Source of the DNA: Pyrocephalus nanus
Taxonomy: Eukaryota > Chordata > Aves > Passeriformes > Tyrannidae
Direction of reading: 5' to 3'
Length of the DNA: 64,000 bases
Assembly: GCA_038380795.1 (NCBI GenBank)
Contig: CM076270.1
Coordinates: 17,562,001 to 17,626,000 of the forward strand
Shown here: one piece after another, positions 37,301-48,000 of the stretch
Numbering within the stretch: the stretch's first letter is position 1
How the letters are laid out: every line of letters begins with the position of its first letter
Made by a program: the position numbers and the translations under genes
Notes under the pieces: generated by a model
What the model was told of the DNA's origin: nothing
What the model saw: only the letters and a program-made list of their open reading frames with translations
The model's database searches: none

Positions 37301-40300
37301 TGGTATGCTGCAATGGTTACTGCTCAGTTTTTTGACCCACTGTACGCTGGAACCAAGTAAGTTAATGGATCTGTTGTACCAAACTCCATCATGTGTTAGA
37401 AACCTGCACTAACCCCAGCTGCTCCAGAGTTTCAGAACCTGGATGGATACCATTATCCAACCTTACAGGAGGAAAAAAATTGTCTTCAGGGAATCTTTTC
37501 ACCTCAGAGATGTTGGTGGGGAGGAAGGAGAGTTCTTTTCTGGATGAGTTAGTGAACAGGAATATCAATCCCACATCTGTGCAGGTTTTGTACTGTGCTT
37601 ACATTCTCTTGTGAGATTCAATTAAGTGCACATCTCAATGTTATGAAGAAAAAAAGGTAAAATCTTAATTTTCTTCAGCATTTAGACCAAAAGAGGTACA
37701 AAATTCTAGCTGTGGCTAGAATAAATTGCCTCACATATACAATCAAGGGAAAATCGTCCAGAAAGCATCTTGAGCTGTGTACTAGTGACCTGCAGGGAAA
37801 GGTGCTGCTTGTCTATGTATTAACATCACAACATTTGTTGCCTTATGGATAAAATGAGGCAAAATTTGGGGGACTATCAGCTAGTACAGTTGCACACAAA
37901 CAAGTTTCAAGGTATAAAAGCCTTTACTCCTGTTTGATATAAAAGCAATGGTTGTCAAAACAAAATGGCAGCTTATGGCACTTTATCAGGGTGCCCTATT
38001 TAGCAATGAGGAACAAGAGTAGAGGTCACCAGGCCTCTCCTTCAGAGGAGAAAAGGAGAGGGAAAAATACTGTCTGTGGAACATCAGACCACTATAATTT
38101 GTCAGTACCTCTACCTACTATATAATTCATAGACCAGTAAACTATAAATCTCTAGTTGCTAGGATCATATTTGAAGTGTTTTGTAATCTTCCACCTGGGA
38201 GTCAGTTCAGAGAAGTCAGAGGTGAAGTGCTTTGTGATGAATCAAAGTACTTTAGGCAATTGCTCTCGTTGTTTGTCAGTTTTCCCTGTGTTTTCAATGA
38301 AGCACTTAAAAAGAAATTGCACTAGTGCACTTACTTGTTGTTTTATATCCCCTTTGGAGAACTATATGAAGGGTAATAAATACATTAGGGAACTGAAAAA
38401 AAATGTTGATAAGGAATTTCAGTTAGTGGGATAGTTAGTGAGTTTTATAGTTATCTGCTATAGCTTTGGGCCTTCAACATCAATGGCTGTTAATCAGTTA
38501 CCAGGTTGTTTGCATTCAGTAGCTGAAGAAATCTTTTTTTGAATATCCAAACGTCATGTTTGAGCTATTGATTCTCTGAGCAGTTCTTGGTGAATTAACT
38601 TTGGTCATTGGTAAAGCCGGACATGGACTCTGAGACACAGTTAAATTCAACTGCAGGCCAGTATTGATCTTCACTCTTCAAAGACTGGCAAATCTGGTTT
38701 TTCAGACTGCAATTCTTTTTTCTGACTTCAGCAAATTAGTGATAGTGAAGTTAACCTCTGCAAATTCTTAGAGGAGTTTCTCAAAGAGCTGTGAAGGCAA
38801 CCTAAGTTCTCCTGCAGATCCCTCCTATCTACTTTCCTTGGGGATGGCATCTACAGCATTCCTGTCTGTAGGTGACTGGTGAGCAGAGATGATTTCAGAC
38901 ACTGGGCAACTCTCCTTGGCTGTTCCTTAGTATTCCTTCAGCAGCTTGCACTGCTGTTTTTTTTGAGATAATGACTGTGTTTGGAAAGCACCTAAACCAG
39001 TGGAGACTTCGTGGCTCCAATGTGAGATGAGAGCACGGAAAGCAGGGAACGTGTGGGAACCTCTGAAACCCTCCTGTTAACAATGAATTCTGGACTCAGA
39101 ATCTTCAGCACTTTTAAATGATGATTTTGTGTTTACAAGTGGAAAGAAAACACAAATCTCTGGTTCCACTGTACTTCCAACACAACTAATAACACTTATT
39201 TTGCCCTCCTATCGAGTACCTCAGACTACAGAGGTACAGGTGTATTGTGCATGTAGTCTTCAAATACAAAACTTGTTTTCCTCTTTTTGTGAAACTCCTG
39301 CCAGACTTTTTCAGACTCAGTTGTATATAGTCTTTGTGACAAATTCATTATCAATTAATTTCTTGGACTGGACTGGGGGATTTCCTGAAAGATATAGTTT
39401 TGCACGGTAAAATGGGGAAATATTCTCTTTCACCCTGGGACACTCATACATGGATTTCAGCCATACAACCACACAGGGTGCTGAATATTCTTTAGGATAC
39501 CTAAGTTTGAAAACTAGCCCTATACAAACAGCTACCTGTAGGTCACTTAGCATCATGCCCATAGAAAACTGATGAAAGTGTTGTGGATGGCACAGAAGGT
39601 ATATTATTACTATTTATTATCAGCAATTTGTTAAATATACACAATTATTTATTGCTACTTATTTTAATGTTGCTTAGCACTTTCTGTACCATCACTAGTT
39701 TAGCAGAGCACTTAAATATACAAGTAAGAGTTTTACTGAGCAGACACAAAGCCAGATCTGTTCTCTGTTATCGGCTGACATACCTTTCAGTTGGCTGATT
39801 TGTATGCCGACTAGAATTTGATTGTTTGCGTGATTTGTGAACCTTATGGCTCAGTCTAAAATAATGGCTTTGTGATCCCGTTATAAACTGTGTCCATAAA
39901 ATCTTTCATATTTCAGGTATGAACTAGGAGAAGCTCTGTACCTAGGCTGGACTGGTTCTCTTCTTTATATCCTTGGTGGGATCTTACTGACCTGCTCATG
40001 CAAAGGGAAGGAAAAACAGAATTACAGGTAATCTTGGGTTTGTCAGAACAGTAGCTGTCAATTACAAACCCCTTTCCACTTGTGCACTTTCCTCCCTCTC
40101 TCTCTCTCACCCTCTGGTATAAATATGTAGCCATATAAAGTACAGCAGTGCTATGGGCTGTCACAGACCTGTGATGGCAGGGGATGCTACACCAAACACT
40201 TGTACAGTGTACTTACTGATACTTCACCATCAGTGGTCCCTGTAACTTGTGTTTGGTGGTTCTGGGTATACTGCTTCTATTTCTAAGTTCTATATGGTGA

Positions 40301-41497
40301 AAATGTGCAATGAAAGAGTGAACTGTCCATTGGCAAAAGAAAAGTATTTCAAAGAATATAGTGTCTTGTAATCCAGCTTCTCTACAATACTCACTGTGAT
40401 TAAAATATTCAAACACCATTTAATTGGCAGAAAGTGTAATGGCATTTCCTTCCCAAAGCACATCCAATTGATCATTAGAAACACGACTTTTTTCTTGTTC
40501 TTTATAGAAATGTCTTGCTGCACATCAAATCAGAAAAGTTGAGACTTCTGGCCTCAATATTTAATCTTTCCTGGACTTTTTCTCAACCTTAAATTAATGA
40601 CACAAACAGAATTCCTTTTCTGTTTTTTCTTCACTTTCTGAGAAGAGGGATGAAAGTGGCAGAAATAGCCGAGGTTCATGTGTACCCAGAAGAACTCAAA
40701 TGGCTTGGAGGTTGTGCTGGCTAAGCTTGAGAGGTTGGTTATGTGGAAGGAGGAAGCGTGCTCACTGCTGATGCATTTAATCTTAGGAAGATTATGTCAA
40801 AACACATAGTGAGAGTTCCTCTGATACTCCGTTGCCTAATCTGAAACCATTCCAGTTTTATGGTAATATTTCATCAGCCACATTGGACTTTAGATCTTGC
40901 TCACCGTATTTTAATACAAAGTACCGAATGTCCTGAAATGTCCTGAAAATCAGGTAAAAACCATCGTATGAATTAGAAGTTCAGTGTGACAAATGACAGC
41001 TGAAGGGATTGGCTGAAGATACTTGTTTTTCTTTCTCATCATCTTGGTTCCTGTATTAAAACCTGGAGCTTGCACAGGGGCGTTGAAGGGCTAGGTTCTC
41101 TTCTGCTTTAAGGCCCTGACTGAAATGCCCTGAGGAAGAGCAGAGGTGAATTAGGAATCCAGAGTGTGGCTTTGGGGATGTGAGAGAAATGGCTGTGCTG
41201 CCTGGCAGGGAGCCCTTGTCTTTCCCCATAGCCACCAGACTGATGAGAACAACAGACAGCTAATTTCTGCACCTTTCTGAAGAGTGTGCTATCAGTGAGT
41301 TTGATAAAGACCTAAATGAGTAACTTCCTAAGTATCTAAGCTGTGAACATGAGTCTAATACTTATTATTTGTATCTTTTTTTCCCCTTACGTTACAGAAC
41401 CAACAAATACACATATTCAGCAGGCCGGGCAGCTCCTCAGCCACACATGTACTCCAGGAACACTGAGACCATCATAAGCAACAAGGAGTATGTCTAA
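28152..41497 (+). CDS. Claudin-10-like gene with two alternative first exons and four common exons
   Basis: Tight-junction four-pass membrane protein of the claudin-10/15 group, forming paracellular barriers or ion pores. Common exons: 36961-37125 ([16 protein letters not shown], second membrane segment), 37275-37356 ([18 protein letters not shown], third segment and second loop with [10 protein letters not shown]), 39917-40027 ([20 protein letters not shown], fourth segment), 41398-41497 (cytoplasmic tail ending NKEYV, a PDZ-binding terminus, stop at 41495). Spliced to exon 1b (32604-32820) the protein is 224 aa; to exon 1a (28152-28371) it is 225 aa. All junctions are GT/AG with matching phases. 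The motif IQACR and FFDPL agree with claudin-10. Chicken and human CLDN10 proper lie elsewhere (human 13q32), so this is a paralogue; I leave the symbol blank. Poly(A) signals AATAAA occur at 41543-41548, 41928-41933 and 42055-42060. Confidence 0.93.
29241..29322. repeat. Tandem repeat, three units of 27-28 bp
   Basis: Three head-to-tail copies starting TGAACCTTGT and ending TTGACACAGACTA-like: 29241-29267, 29268-29295 and 29296-29322. They differ at a few bases, mostly in a central T run. Intronic minisatellite. Confidence 0.9.
31939..31958. repeat. Perfect 20-bp palindrome
   Basis: CACTGTACAATTGTACAGTG reads the same on both strands. It has no loop, so it resembles a dimeric protein-binding site more than an RNA hairpin. 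It lies in the claudin intron about 650 bp upstream of exon 1b. Confidence 0.9.
32604..32820 (+). CDS. Claudin-10-like alternative first exon of the 10b type
   Basis: ATG at 32604 opens 72 codons plus one base, with a GTACGT donor at 32821. The first membrane segment is followed by the loop signature Trp29 ([14 protein letters not shown]), Asn47-Leu48-Trp49, Cys52 and Cys62. [14 protein letters not shown] is close to the corresponding claudin-10b loop, including the acidic residue after the first Cys that is linked to cation selectivity in 10b. The phase (1 nt) matches the acceptor at 36961 and makes Ala73 at the joint, followed by HIQACR. Confidence 0.92.
34576..34613. repeat. Perfect inverted repeat: 16-bp stem, 6-nt loop
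   Basis: Left arm GTAACAATGAGGGCTG (34576-34591), loop AGCAAA, right arm the exact reverse complement (34598-34613). Sixteen uninterrupted pairs are strong, but the arms are shorter than a usual microRNA precursor. It sits inside an intron of the claudin gene on the plus strand. Confidence 0.92.
35142..35176. repeat. Poly-T followed by (TTTC)n microsatellite
   Basis: About 19 T followed by four TTTC-type units. Simple repeat in the claudin intron, likely length-variable between individuals. Confidence 0.85.
36035..36105 (-). mobile_element. Short CR1 LINE 3' end
   Basis: AGTCATAGAACCATTTAGGTTGG followed by AAAAGAACTTAAAGATAATCAAGTCCAAC is the reverse complement of the CR1 3' terminus. Only about 70 bp remain. 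Intron of the claudin-10-like gene. Confidence 0.85.
37357..41397 (+). other. Claudin-10-like introns between common exons 3, 4 and 5
   Basis: Two introns, 37357-39916 and 40028-41397, on either side of common exon 4. They are AT-rich with short chance open frames. I see no repeat or RNA gene in them that I can name. Confidence 0.6.
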
Positions 41498-43539
41498 ACT
41501 TACACGTTGCATCACCAGTAACATTAGCAGGTTATGAACTCAAATAAAGAAGTGAACGACTTCCAGGGTTCCGGTTCCAAGTTGCATCTTATCCCTTAAT
41601 TTGGAGCAGTACAGGAGGAGGCATGCTTTCCAATGTAAATAGGAATGGTTTTCAGATGTAAATAGCTTTCTACAGAAGATATGATGGGAAATCCTGATGC
41701 AAGAGGCTTTTCTGCATGCTGAGAAGGCTGGTAAAATTTAACCAGAGCGCAGTATGTGCTGACACTTGAGAGCAACGGTTTCCATTTCAGCTGACTCAAA
41801 CATGTGGAACTGATAGCTGTGTCTGACTGCGAGTTCATGTTTTAACTGTTCACAGTTAAAAAAGTATTGTGTTTTCATTAATGTTTAGCTTCCTACTTTT
41901 GTTTAGCAGCTTTAGCTTTTGACAGGAAATAAAGTTTATTCCACGGATTGACTGGAACAGATTTTTTGATGAGTGGTATCCTAGCAATTAATAAGGATCT
42001 GATGTATTACTGCAATTGTTATTATGTATGATAGTCAAGGTTTATAAAAGCTACAATAAATTCTCTAGCAACCACTCACCTTCAAATCTGCAGATGTGCA
42101 ACAAATTTCATGGTTGTAATGCAGATACCAAGGATAAATGATATGGAATGAACCAAACACAGCTGGGAGTGGAGAAAGCATCTGGTGTGAAAATGCCTTG
42201 TGGTAACTAAGAAAACAATAGCCTGAATTTTTTATTTTTATTTCTCTATTTTCAGCTTTTAAAATAATCCTATTTTAACTTTGAGCAATCTTTAACTTTG
42301 GGAACTTGTACTGCATCTGAATTGTCTAATTTGTGTAATTCCCCAGAGGCTTTATTCTCTGTCATTGTTCCATCATTAGAATTTCTGCCTTAAACTACTC
42401 CACTGCTGGGAGCATATGTTTGCCTTGTGTGAGCACTCAGACAGATGGTGATGAGCTAATTTTATTTTATATTTAAGCTTTAAGCAACATGAAATGGAAT
42501 TTCACCCTGCAGGTTCATGGGTTCCATAACTTGTCCCTTTTAAATTACTGATGTATTCATCCAGTTTGACAAAACAGCTTGGTGTTTCTCTCTAGTTCTA
42601 ATGTCTTCCTATAAACATATAGTAGTCTGATTTAGAAGTTTCATGCAGTTTTCTTGATGTCCCAATAGATAATTTCAGAGAGCAACCTATGAACAGTCTT
42701 AGCAGAAATGATTTAGCCATGTTGCCTGGATGCAGGTACAGCTGACTTGTAAACAGGCACATTAAGGCATATGCTAGGCACTGGCAGATCTTCTAAGACT
42801 TAGTAAGTAAAGCTAAAAAGAGTGAGGATTACTTCTAAATTGCCAGTGTTATCTTCTTTCTTCCACTATCAACTGTTGTTTTTTAAAACATTCCTTTGGT
42901 GTTTTAGAGAACAATTTCAAAAGCTGAAAAGGCACTTAACTTATATGTTGGGAGCTGAACTCCTTACCATCATCTGTACGTTCTGTCCTCTGGATTTTTA
43001 GGTAATTTTAGGAAGGTGCTTCAGTCTGGTTGAACGTAAGGAAAATGGCAGGGACCAAGCATCAGCCAGTGTTGGTTTCCCACCAAAAGTTGTGTCAGCT
43101 TGTGAACATTGACTATGAATTAATATCCAGTAGGTGAGACAGGAATTTAGAACTTCCTTGGTCTGGCATCAGGTCTTCTAGTGGCATCACCAGGAAATTT
43201 CATTAAAAACCGAGAGTAAAAGTGCTATGTGGTAACTCCTTCCCTCGTACTCCGTGTTGTTCGGGAGGAAATAAGTGTTGAAGATTCCATGCCTTCCTCT
43301 ACTTTGTTTACAGTCCTTCCAACCATTTTCTGTTTCTGTTGTTTCTCGCTGCTTATCCACCCTCTTTCCATGCACCTTCAACAGAAATGAGCTGAATGAA
43401 TTTAATGAACCATCAACTCAGTTATGGCAGTAAGGCATTTTATGTAGAAGTCATTTAGGAAGGGATTTTTTTTCTCCTTTTTTTTTTTTTAATTTTTTTT
43501 TTTTAAATCTGTAGAAACTTCACTCTGTTTAAAGTATCT
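41498..43539. other. Tail-to-tail region between the claudin gene and DUSP28
   Basis: It holds the claudin 3' UTR (plus-strand AATAAA at 41543, 41928 and 42055) and, converging on it, the DUSP28 3' side with minus-strand AATAAA at 42231-42236, 42237-42242 and 42351-42356. T-rich low-complexity DNA lies at about 43468-43504. No coding exon recognised. Confidence 0.55.
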
Positions 43540-44925
43540 TCACACATCGCTAGTTTTAAGTCCTTTGCTCAGTGGACCTGGCTGATTCTGTCTCTGCAAA
43601 TCTTCTTCATATCTCTGCAGCTGAGACCAAAATCCTGCGTTGGGTTCTGCTACAGGTCTGGCAGTCTTCACAGCCTAGGGAACAGGAGAGAGCGGTAGAA
43701 GCAAGGTGTCCTGGATTTGTGAGTGGCCTGTAAATGGATTTTTTTCCTTAGACCTTTGAGAAGATTCACTTTGGTTTTGATTTGACCACAGAAAAACGAG
43801 CAGCTATTTTGGTGAGCTGAGCTCACGCTATGCTTGCTATGACCTGGCATGTGGGCCCTGTTCCAGAAGGGATTCATGGGCAAGACATGAGAAGGAGCTG
43901 TTGAATTTGCTGGAAATGTGAATGTCTCTCACAAAGTGTGGTGACACTGCTCATGTGGTGACACTGCTCATGATTAAGATAGCATGAAATGGTCACTATC
44001 TGCACACAGTCTAAATTGAGCAAAATAGTTATCTAAAGACTTCAGTAATACACCTGCCAAATGGGTGAAGACTAAAAGCCCCCAGAGCCCAAGCAGTTTG
44101 TACTGGATGGGCTTCCTAGGAAAGCTGAGATGTTGCTGCTCATTAGCTCATCCCTGGCCATTCAGCAGGCCTAACAGGATGTCTCTCTGCTGTGTGGAGC
44201 TGTCACACAGGTGAAGGAGCAAATCCTGCTAAACAATTCCTGCACCCACTCATTTGTCTCTGTCTTTAATGTCACTTACTGTGCAACTGACAGAGAAAAA
44301 TGTTCACTGAACAACCAGCTTTGCATGTTTGCTACTGGTGCTCAAAGCCTATTTGCATTTGTAATTATTTTGTCCCAGAAACCTCACGCTGGAAGGCCAT
44401 TTGTCCAACCTGGGGGTGAAAAAACTTGTAGAGGGGACATTTATTTAAAATGTTGAATATCTGTATAACTGGTAACGGGCAGGTGAGAGCCCAAAATAAC
44501 TCATCATTACTCATAACAAGCCTTGCGTTTCTTCCCCAAAAGAAGTCTAAATATAAATCTGGGCATAGGCACGTTACCTCAAACGCGTCCTTGAGCGGGA
44601 GCTGTCGGTGTCTCATCAGATAAGCCGTGCAGATGGCAGCCGAGCGGCTGCGGCCGTTCTTGCAGTACACCAGGCACTTCCCCCCGCCCTGCAGGGCCTC
44701 CTCGATGGCGGCGCCGCAGGGCTCGAAGTAGCGGTACAGGTCCTCGGCCGGGTCGTCGAACACGGGCACGCGAATGCCGCGCACCCGCGGGAGGCCGGGG
44801 AACGGCTGCTGCCTGGTGACATTGATGCAGAAGGTCACCCCCTCCCGCGACAGCAGCTCCTCGTCGCAGGCTGCCCTGGCCGTGCCGAGGAACAGGGAGG
44901 CCGTGACCTTGCAGAGCTGGAGCAT
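43540..44925 (-). CDS. DUSP28: DUSP28, atypical dual-specificity phosphatase (2 exons, complete)
   Basis: Exon 1 is 44578-44925 (116 codons, GTAACG donor); exon 2 is 43540-43674 (45 codons including TGA). Together they give 160 aa, against 176 in human, the difference being a shorter N-terminus. Landmarks: VTASLFLGTARAA near the start, VPVFDDPAEDL (Asp57/Asp58, general-acid loop), and the phosphatase signature KCLVYCKNGRSRSAA with nucleophile Cys88 and Arg94. The position before the Cys is Tyr, not the His of the usual HCX5R motif; as far as I recall human DUSP28 has Tyr there too. Exon 2 supplies AVKTARPVAEPNAGFWSQLQ and RYEEDLQ, matching the family's C-terminal helix. The start ATG has only a moderate context; no better in-frame ATG was identified. 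Confidence 0.94.
43937..43970. repeat. Direct duplication of a 17-bp unit
   Basis: TGTGGTGACACTGCTCA occurs twice in immediate succession inside the DUSP28 intron. Probably replication slippage. Confidence 0.85.
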
Positions 44926-45030
44926 CGGCAGCCAGGGAGCCCCGGCTGGGGGTCGGGGTGCGGGGCTCCTCGGCAGCAGCGCGGCTGTGCCGCCCGCAGC
45001 CGGAGGGCTGGGCTGTATTTATCCCTGCTG
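44560..45030. promoter_or_regulatory. CpG island of DUSP28
   Basis: GC- and CpG-rich block covering DUSP28 exon 1 and about 100 bp upstream of its ATG, dropping to AT-richer DNA on both sides. It is the likely promoter. Several long open frames on both strands here reflect composition only. Confidence 0.75.
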
Positions 45031-48000
45031 AACAGGCTGGGGCGTAGAGGCTCCAGGCAGGTCCTAGTGCCGGCTGCATCCCGAGAGCTACGTTTGGAAA
45101 GCTAAAGCGCTTTCAGAGCCCACAGCTCACTTGGGAATCACTGGTTGGATTTTACAGTCCCTACTCCTACAGCAGCTGCTTACTCACTGTGTTCTGCACG
45201 GGAGGGCTGCTGCAGTCAGTGCTGTTGGTGCACTGATGCAATATCGATGTGAACTCCTCCAGAGCATCTTGAGGCCCCTCACATACAACAATAGCATCTT
45301 TTGAGTGCCCAGAAAATGATTTATTGCCCAGCTAACGTAGCACTAATTTCTCTGGACTTCTGTAGAATTGAGTAAGAGTATCTTACACTGGAGTGTGCTG
45401 ACATGGGTTAGAGCTATGCAGGACAGGTGGGGATGGGGACAAGGGCCCGGCCAGGTGAACGCCACATCAGCCAGTGCCACCGGGCTGGTCACTGGTACCA
45501 TCCACTTTCTGTAGGATTAAACATGTGGCTGAGCTGCTTCACCCTTCTGCTTTCTGGCAAAACAGGAGCATGTGACCAATATTTGTTGCTGGCACAAAAA
45601 TGAACCTGGACTGTCACAGCAGCAGAGCACGGACTAATAGGACAAATCTGGTGACTTGCTGGTTTATGAGTTCCTGCACTGGTGTGCAGATCATCCCAGG
45701 GCAGCATTTCTGTCACATAAGCACCATGTCACTGTGGCTGCACCTGTGCTTCCTCACTCAGCTTGCTTGCTACCTGCCTGCAGTTGACTTAAGAATGGTC
45801 ATTCATGCCAGAAAGGTTGTCCCTTCCCCTCAGCCCACCCTGTATCATGTCCCTGGGCAGAGGAGGAAATAGAGACAGGGCACTTACCCTTATATGGAGA
45901 GCAATTCATGAGGTAAATGCAAATGCCACCTCCTGGCAGTGAAGACAGTTGCCAGCTCTGCAAGATGATGGTCAAACTGCAGGGTAAAAGCCTCATCTCC
46001 TGGCTAGAAAAGGTCTGATGCCTCAGTCCAGATTTTGCTGGGGGATTTCTGGTCTTTGTGCCACTGCCAGTTGGGGTACGGTGCAAAGAGCCCCAGTTAC
46101 ACTGGCTGTGTCTCATCCTTTTCCATGCACCTGTAAAGTGCCTGCCCCCACCGTCCTGGTGAGCTCCCTGTAGGTACCAAGCTGTTGTTAGAGCCCTGAA
46201 GCCTTCCCTTCCCAGGGAAGCAGGGCTGTGTGGCTGCAGGGACGTGGGAGCTGAGGTGGCATCACACCCTACACCTCCCACAAGCTCTTAGTGAATTTGC
46301 AAACATGCAGCGTTCAGTGGCATCACAAACTGCAGGAATGTTTTCAGACAACTTTAATACACACACAGCTGTAAGTGGATATTATTTAAGATCATCATTA
46401 GACACAGAGGAGGCAAAGGAGGCAACTGGTGTGCAAACAACTGCTCCAAGGAGAAAACCTACATTTCTGCACTTGTCTGTATTTATATGAATGTGTGCAT
46501 GTGGTGCAAATAGCTGTAACTGCAGGACAGGAACCTAAAGAAATGCCTACTCACTCAAGGGTGTCACTCAGTTTATTAAATTTAGGTGGTATTTGCTTCC
46601 AGGCAGAAAGATACAGTTCTAGTAGTTTCCAGTTATCAAGTCTTTCTTAGACCCTTCACGAGCAGCTTCCAATGTGTTACCTCGACAGCTGTATTCACCC
46701 ACTCCTGGACAGGACAGAGCTGAAGCACAAACCTTTCTGCTGCACCAGTTCAGCATCAAGCACACGCTCAAGATCAAACATTCAAAACACTGCTTCTCTT
46801 GCTGTGAGCCCTGCCAGCAGCTGCACTGGTGTAAGGCCATGGCTGTAATTACTTCATAACAATCAATATCAAGGGCATTTCTGATTCCTTATGCTGTTAT
46901 ACCACATCATTCTGTGCTTCTACATGAGAAAGAGAACACTTAGCATCCTTGCTTTGATGACTCAAGCCAGGCTCACCTTCTTTCCACAAACACACATCCA
47001 TATATCCAACCCAGCAGCTGCTCCTTGGAAGATACAGAGTTGGATCCAGACAAACCCCTACTGCCAACACTGGCATCAGCCCATTAGAAACTTGTGGCTG
47101 AAACACCATTTCATTCCTTGGGACTCCTGACCTGCCCTTTATCTGTGCCTTAACAAGGAAAACAAGAAAGAAAATGCCAAACTCAGATTAAATGGAGAAG
47201 AAATAACTGCCCTGTTACCTAGGTTTGTCTCCAGCCTTTTTATTTATACAAGGATTCAAAGAACATATTTCAACTTTAGATAAACAGTGCAAGAGAGTTA
47301 CAAGTACCTTGGTAACAGAAAGAAATAGATAATTGTCCAGCTATGCTGATAAGTGAAATAATTCTTACTCTGCAGGTAGAAATGCATCTGTTTAAAGCAA
47401 AGATGGACTTCAGATAGTCTGCTATACCTTAGCCCCTACCAAGCCCACCAGAAAACAACAGGCAGCTTGTCATTTGTAAATGAGAAGTAGCTGTGCTCTC
47501 AAAGCCTTTTGAGACCCTCGTCCTTGGTTAAAACATACATGTTATGGCACAAAGAGCAGGCTGAAAGACAGAGACACTTAAAAATCCACTATTTCTGGTT
47601 CTCTCCTTCCCAGGGACGTTGTTTTTGTTAATATTTTTTCCTACAGTGCTACCCCTGTCAAGCATGAGGCCTTTTCATACCAGAACACCACAAATCACTA
47701 TCTCGATAATGTCGAAGCAGATGTTTCTCCCCAGACAGACCAGTTCCCCAGGGCTCTTCTCATCTAGCCAACCCAAGCAGCCACCAGCCAGGGGCTGGGG
47801 AGCTGTCTCACAGCATTTTCAAGCAGATGGTAGACCAAGAAATGTCATTTATAAGCACTGAAAGACCCCAGGCTCTGTGCCAGCCCGAGCACAGGTTTGG
47901 GCCTTGTCTGGACCTGGGCTGATTTCAGCTTGTTGAGCCACACCAGTGGTTGTTTAGTCATCAGTAACTATGGTTTGTTTAGGTTTGCTTCAGTTTAGGT

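Noticed and set aside
44579..45105. Open frames of about 165 codons on both strands over DUSP28 exon 1
   Set aside because: Shadows of the GC-rich DUSP28 exon; only the 44578-44925 frame has the phosphatase signature and correct splice phase.
45799..46281. 160-codon minus-strand open frame between DUSP28 and GPC1
   Set aside because: Tested for ankyrin or MYND content as possible ANKMY1 and found none; no other recognisable family.
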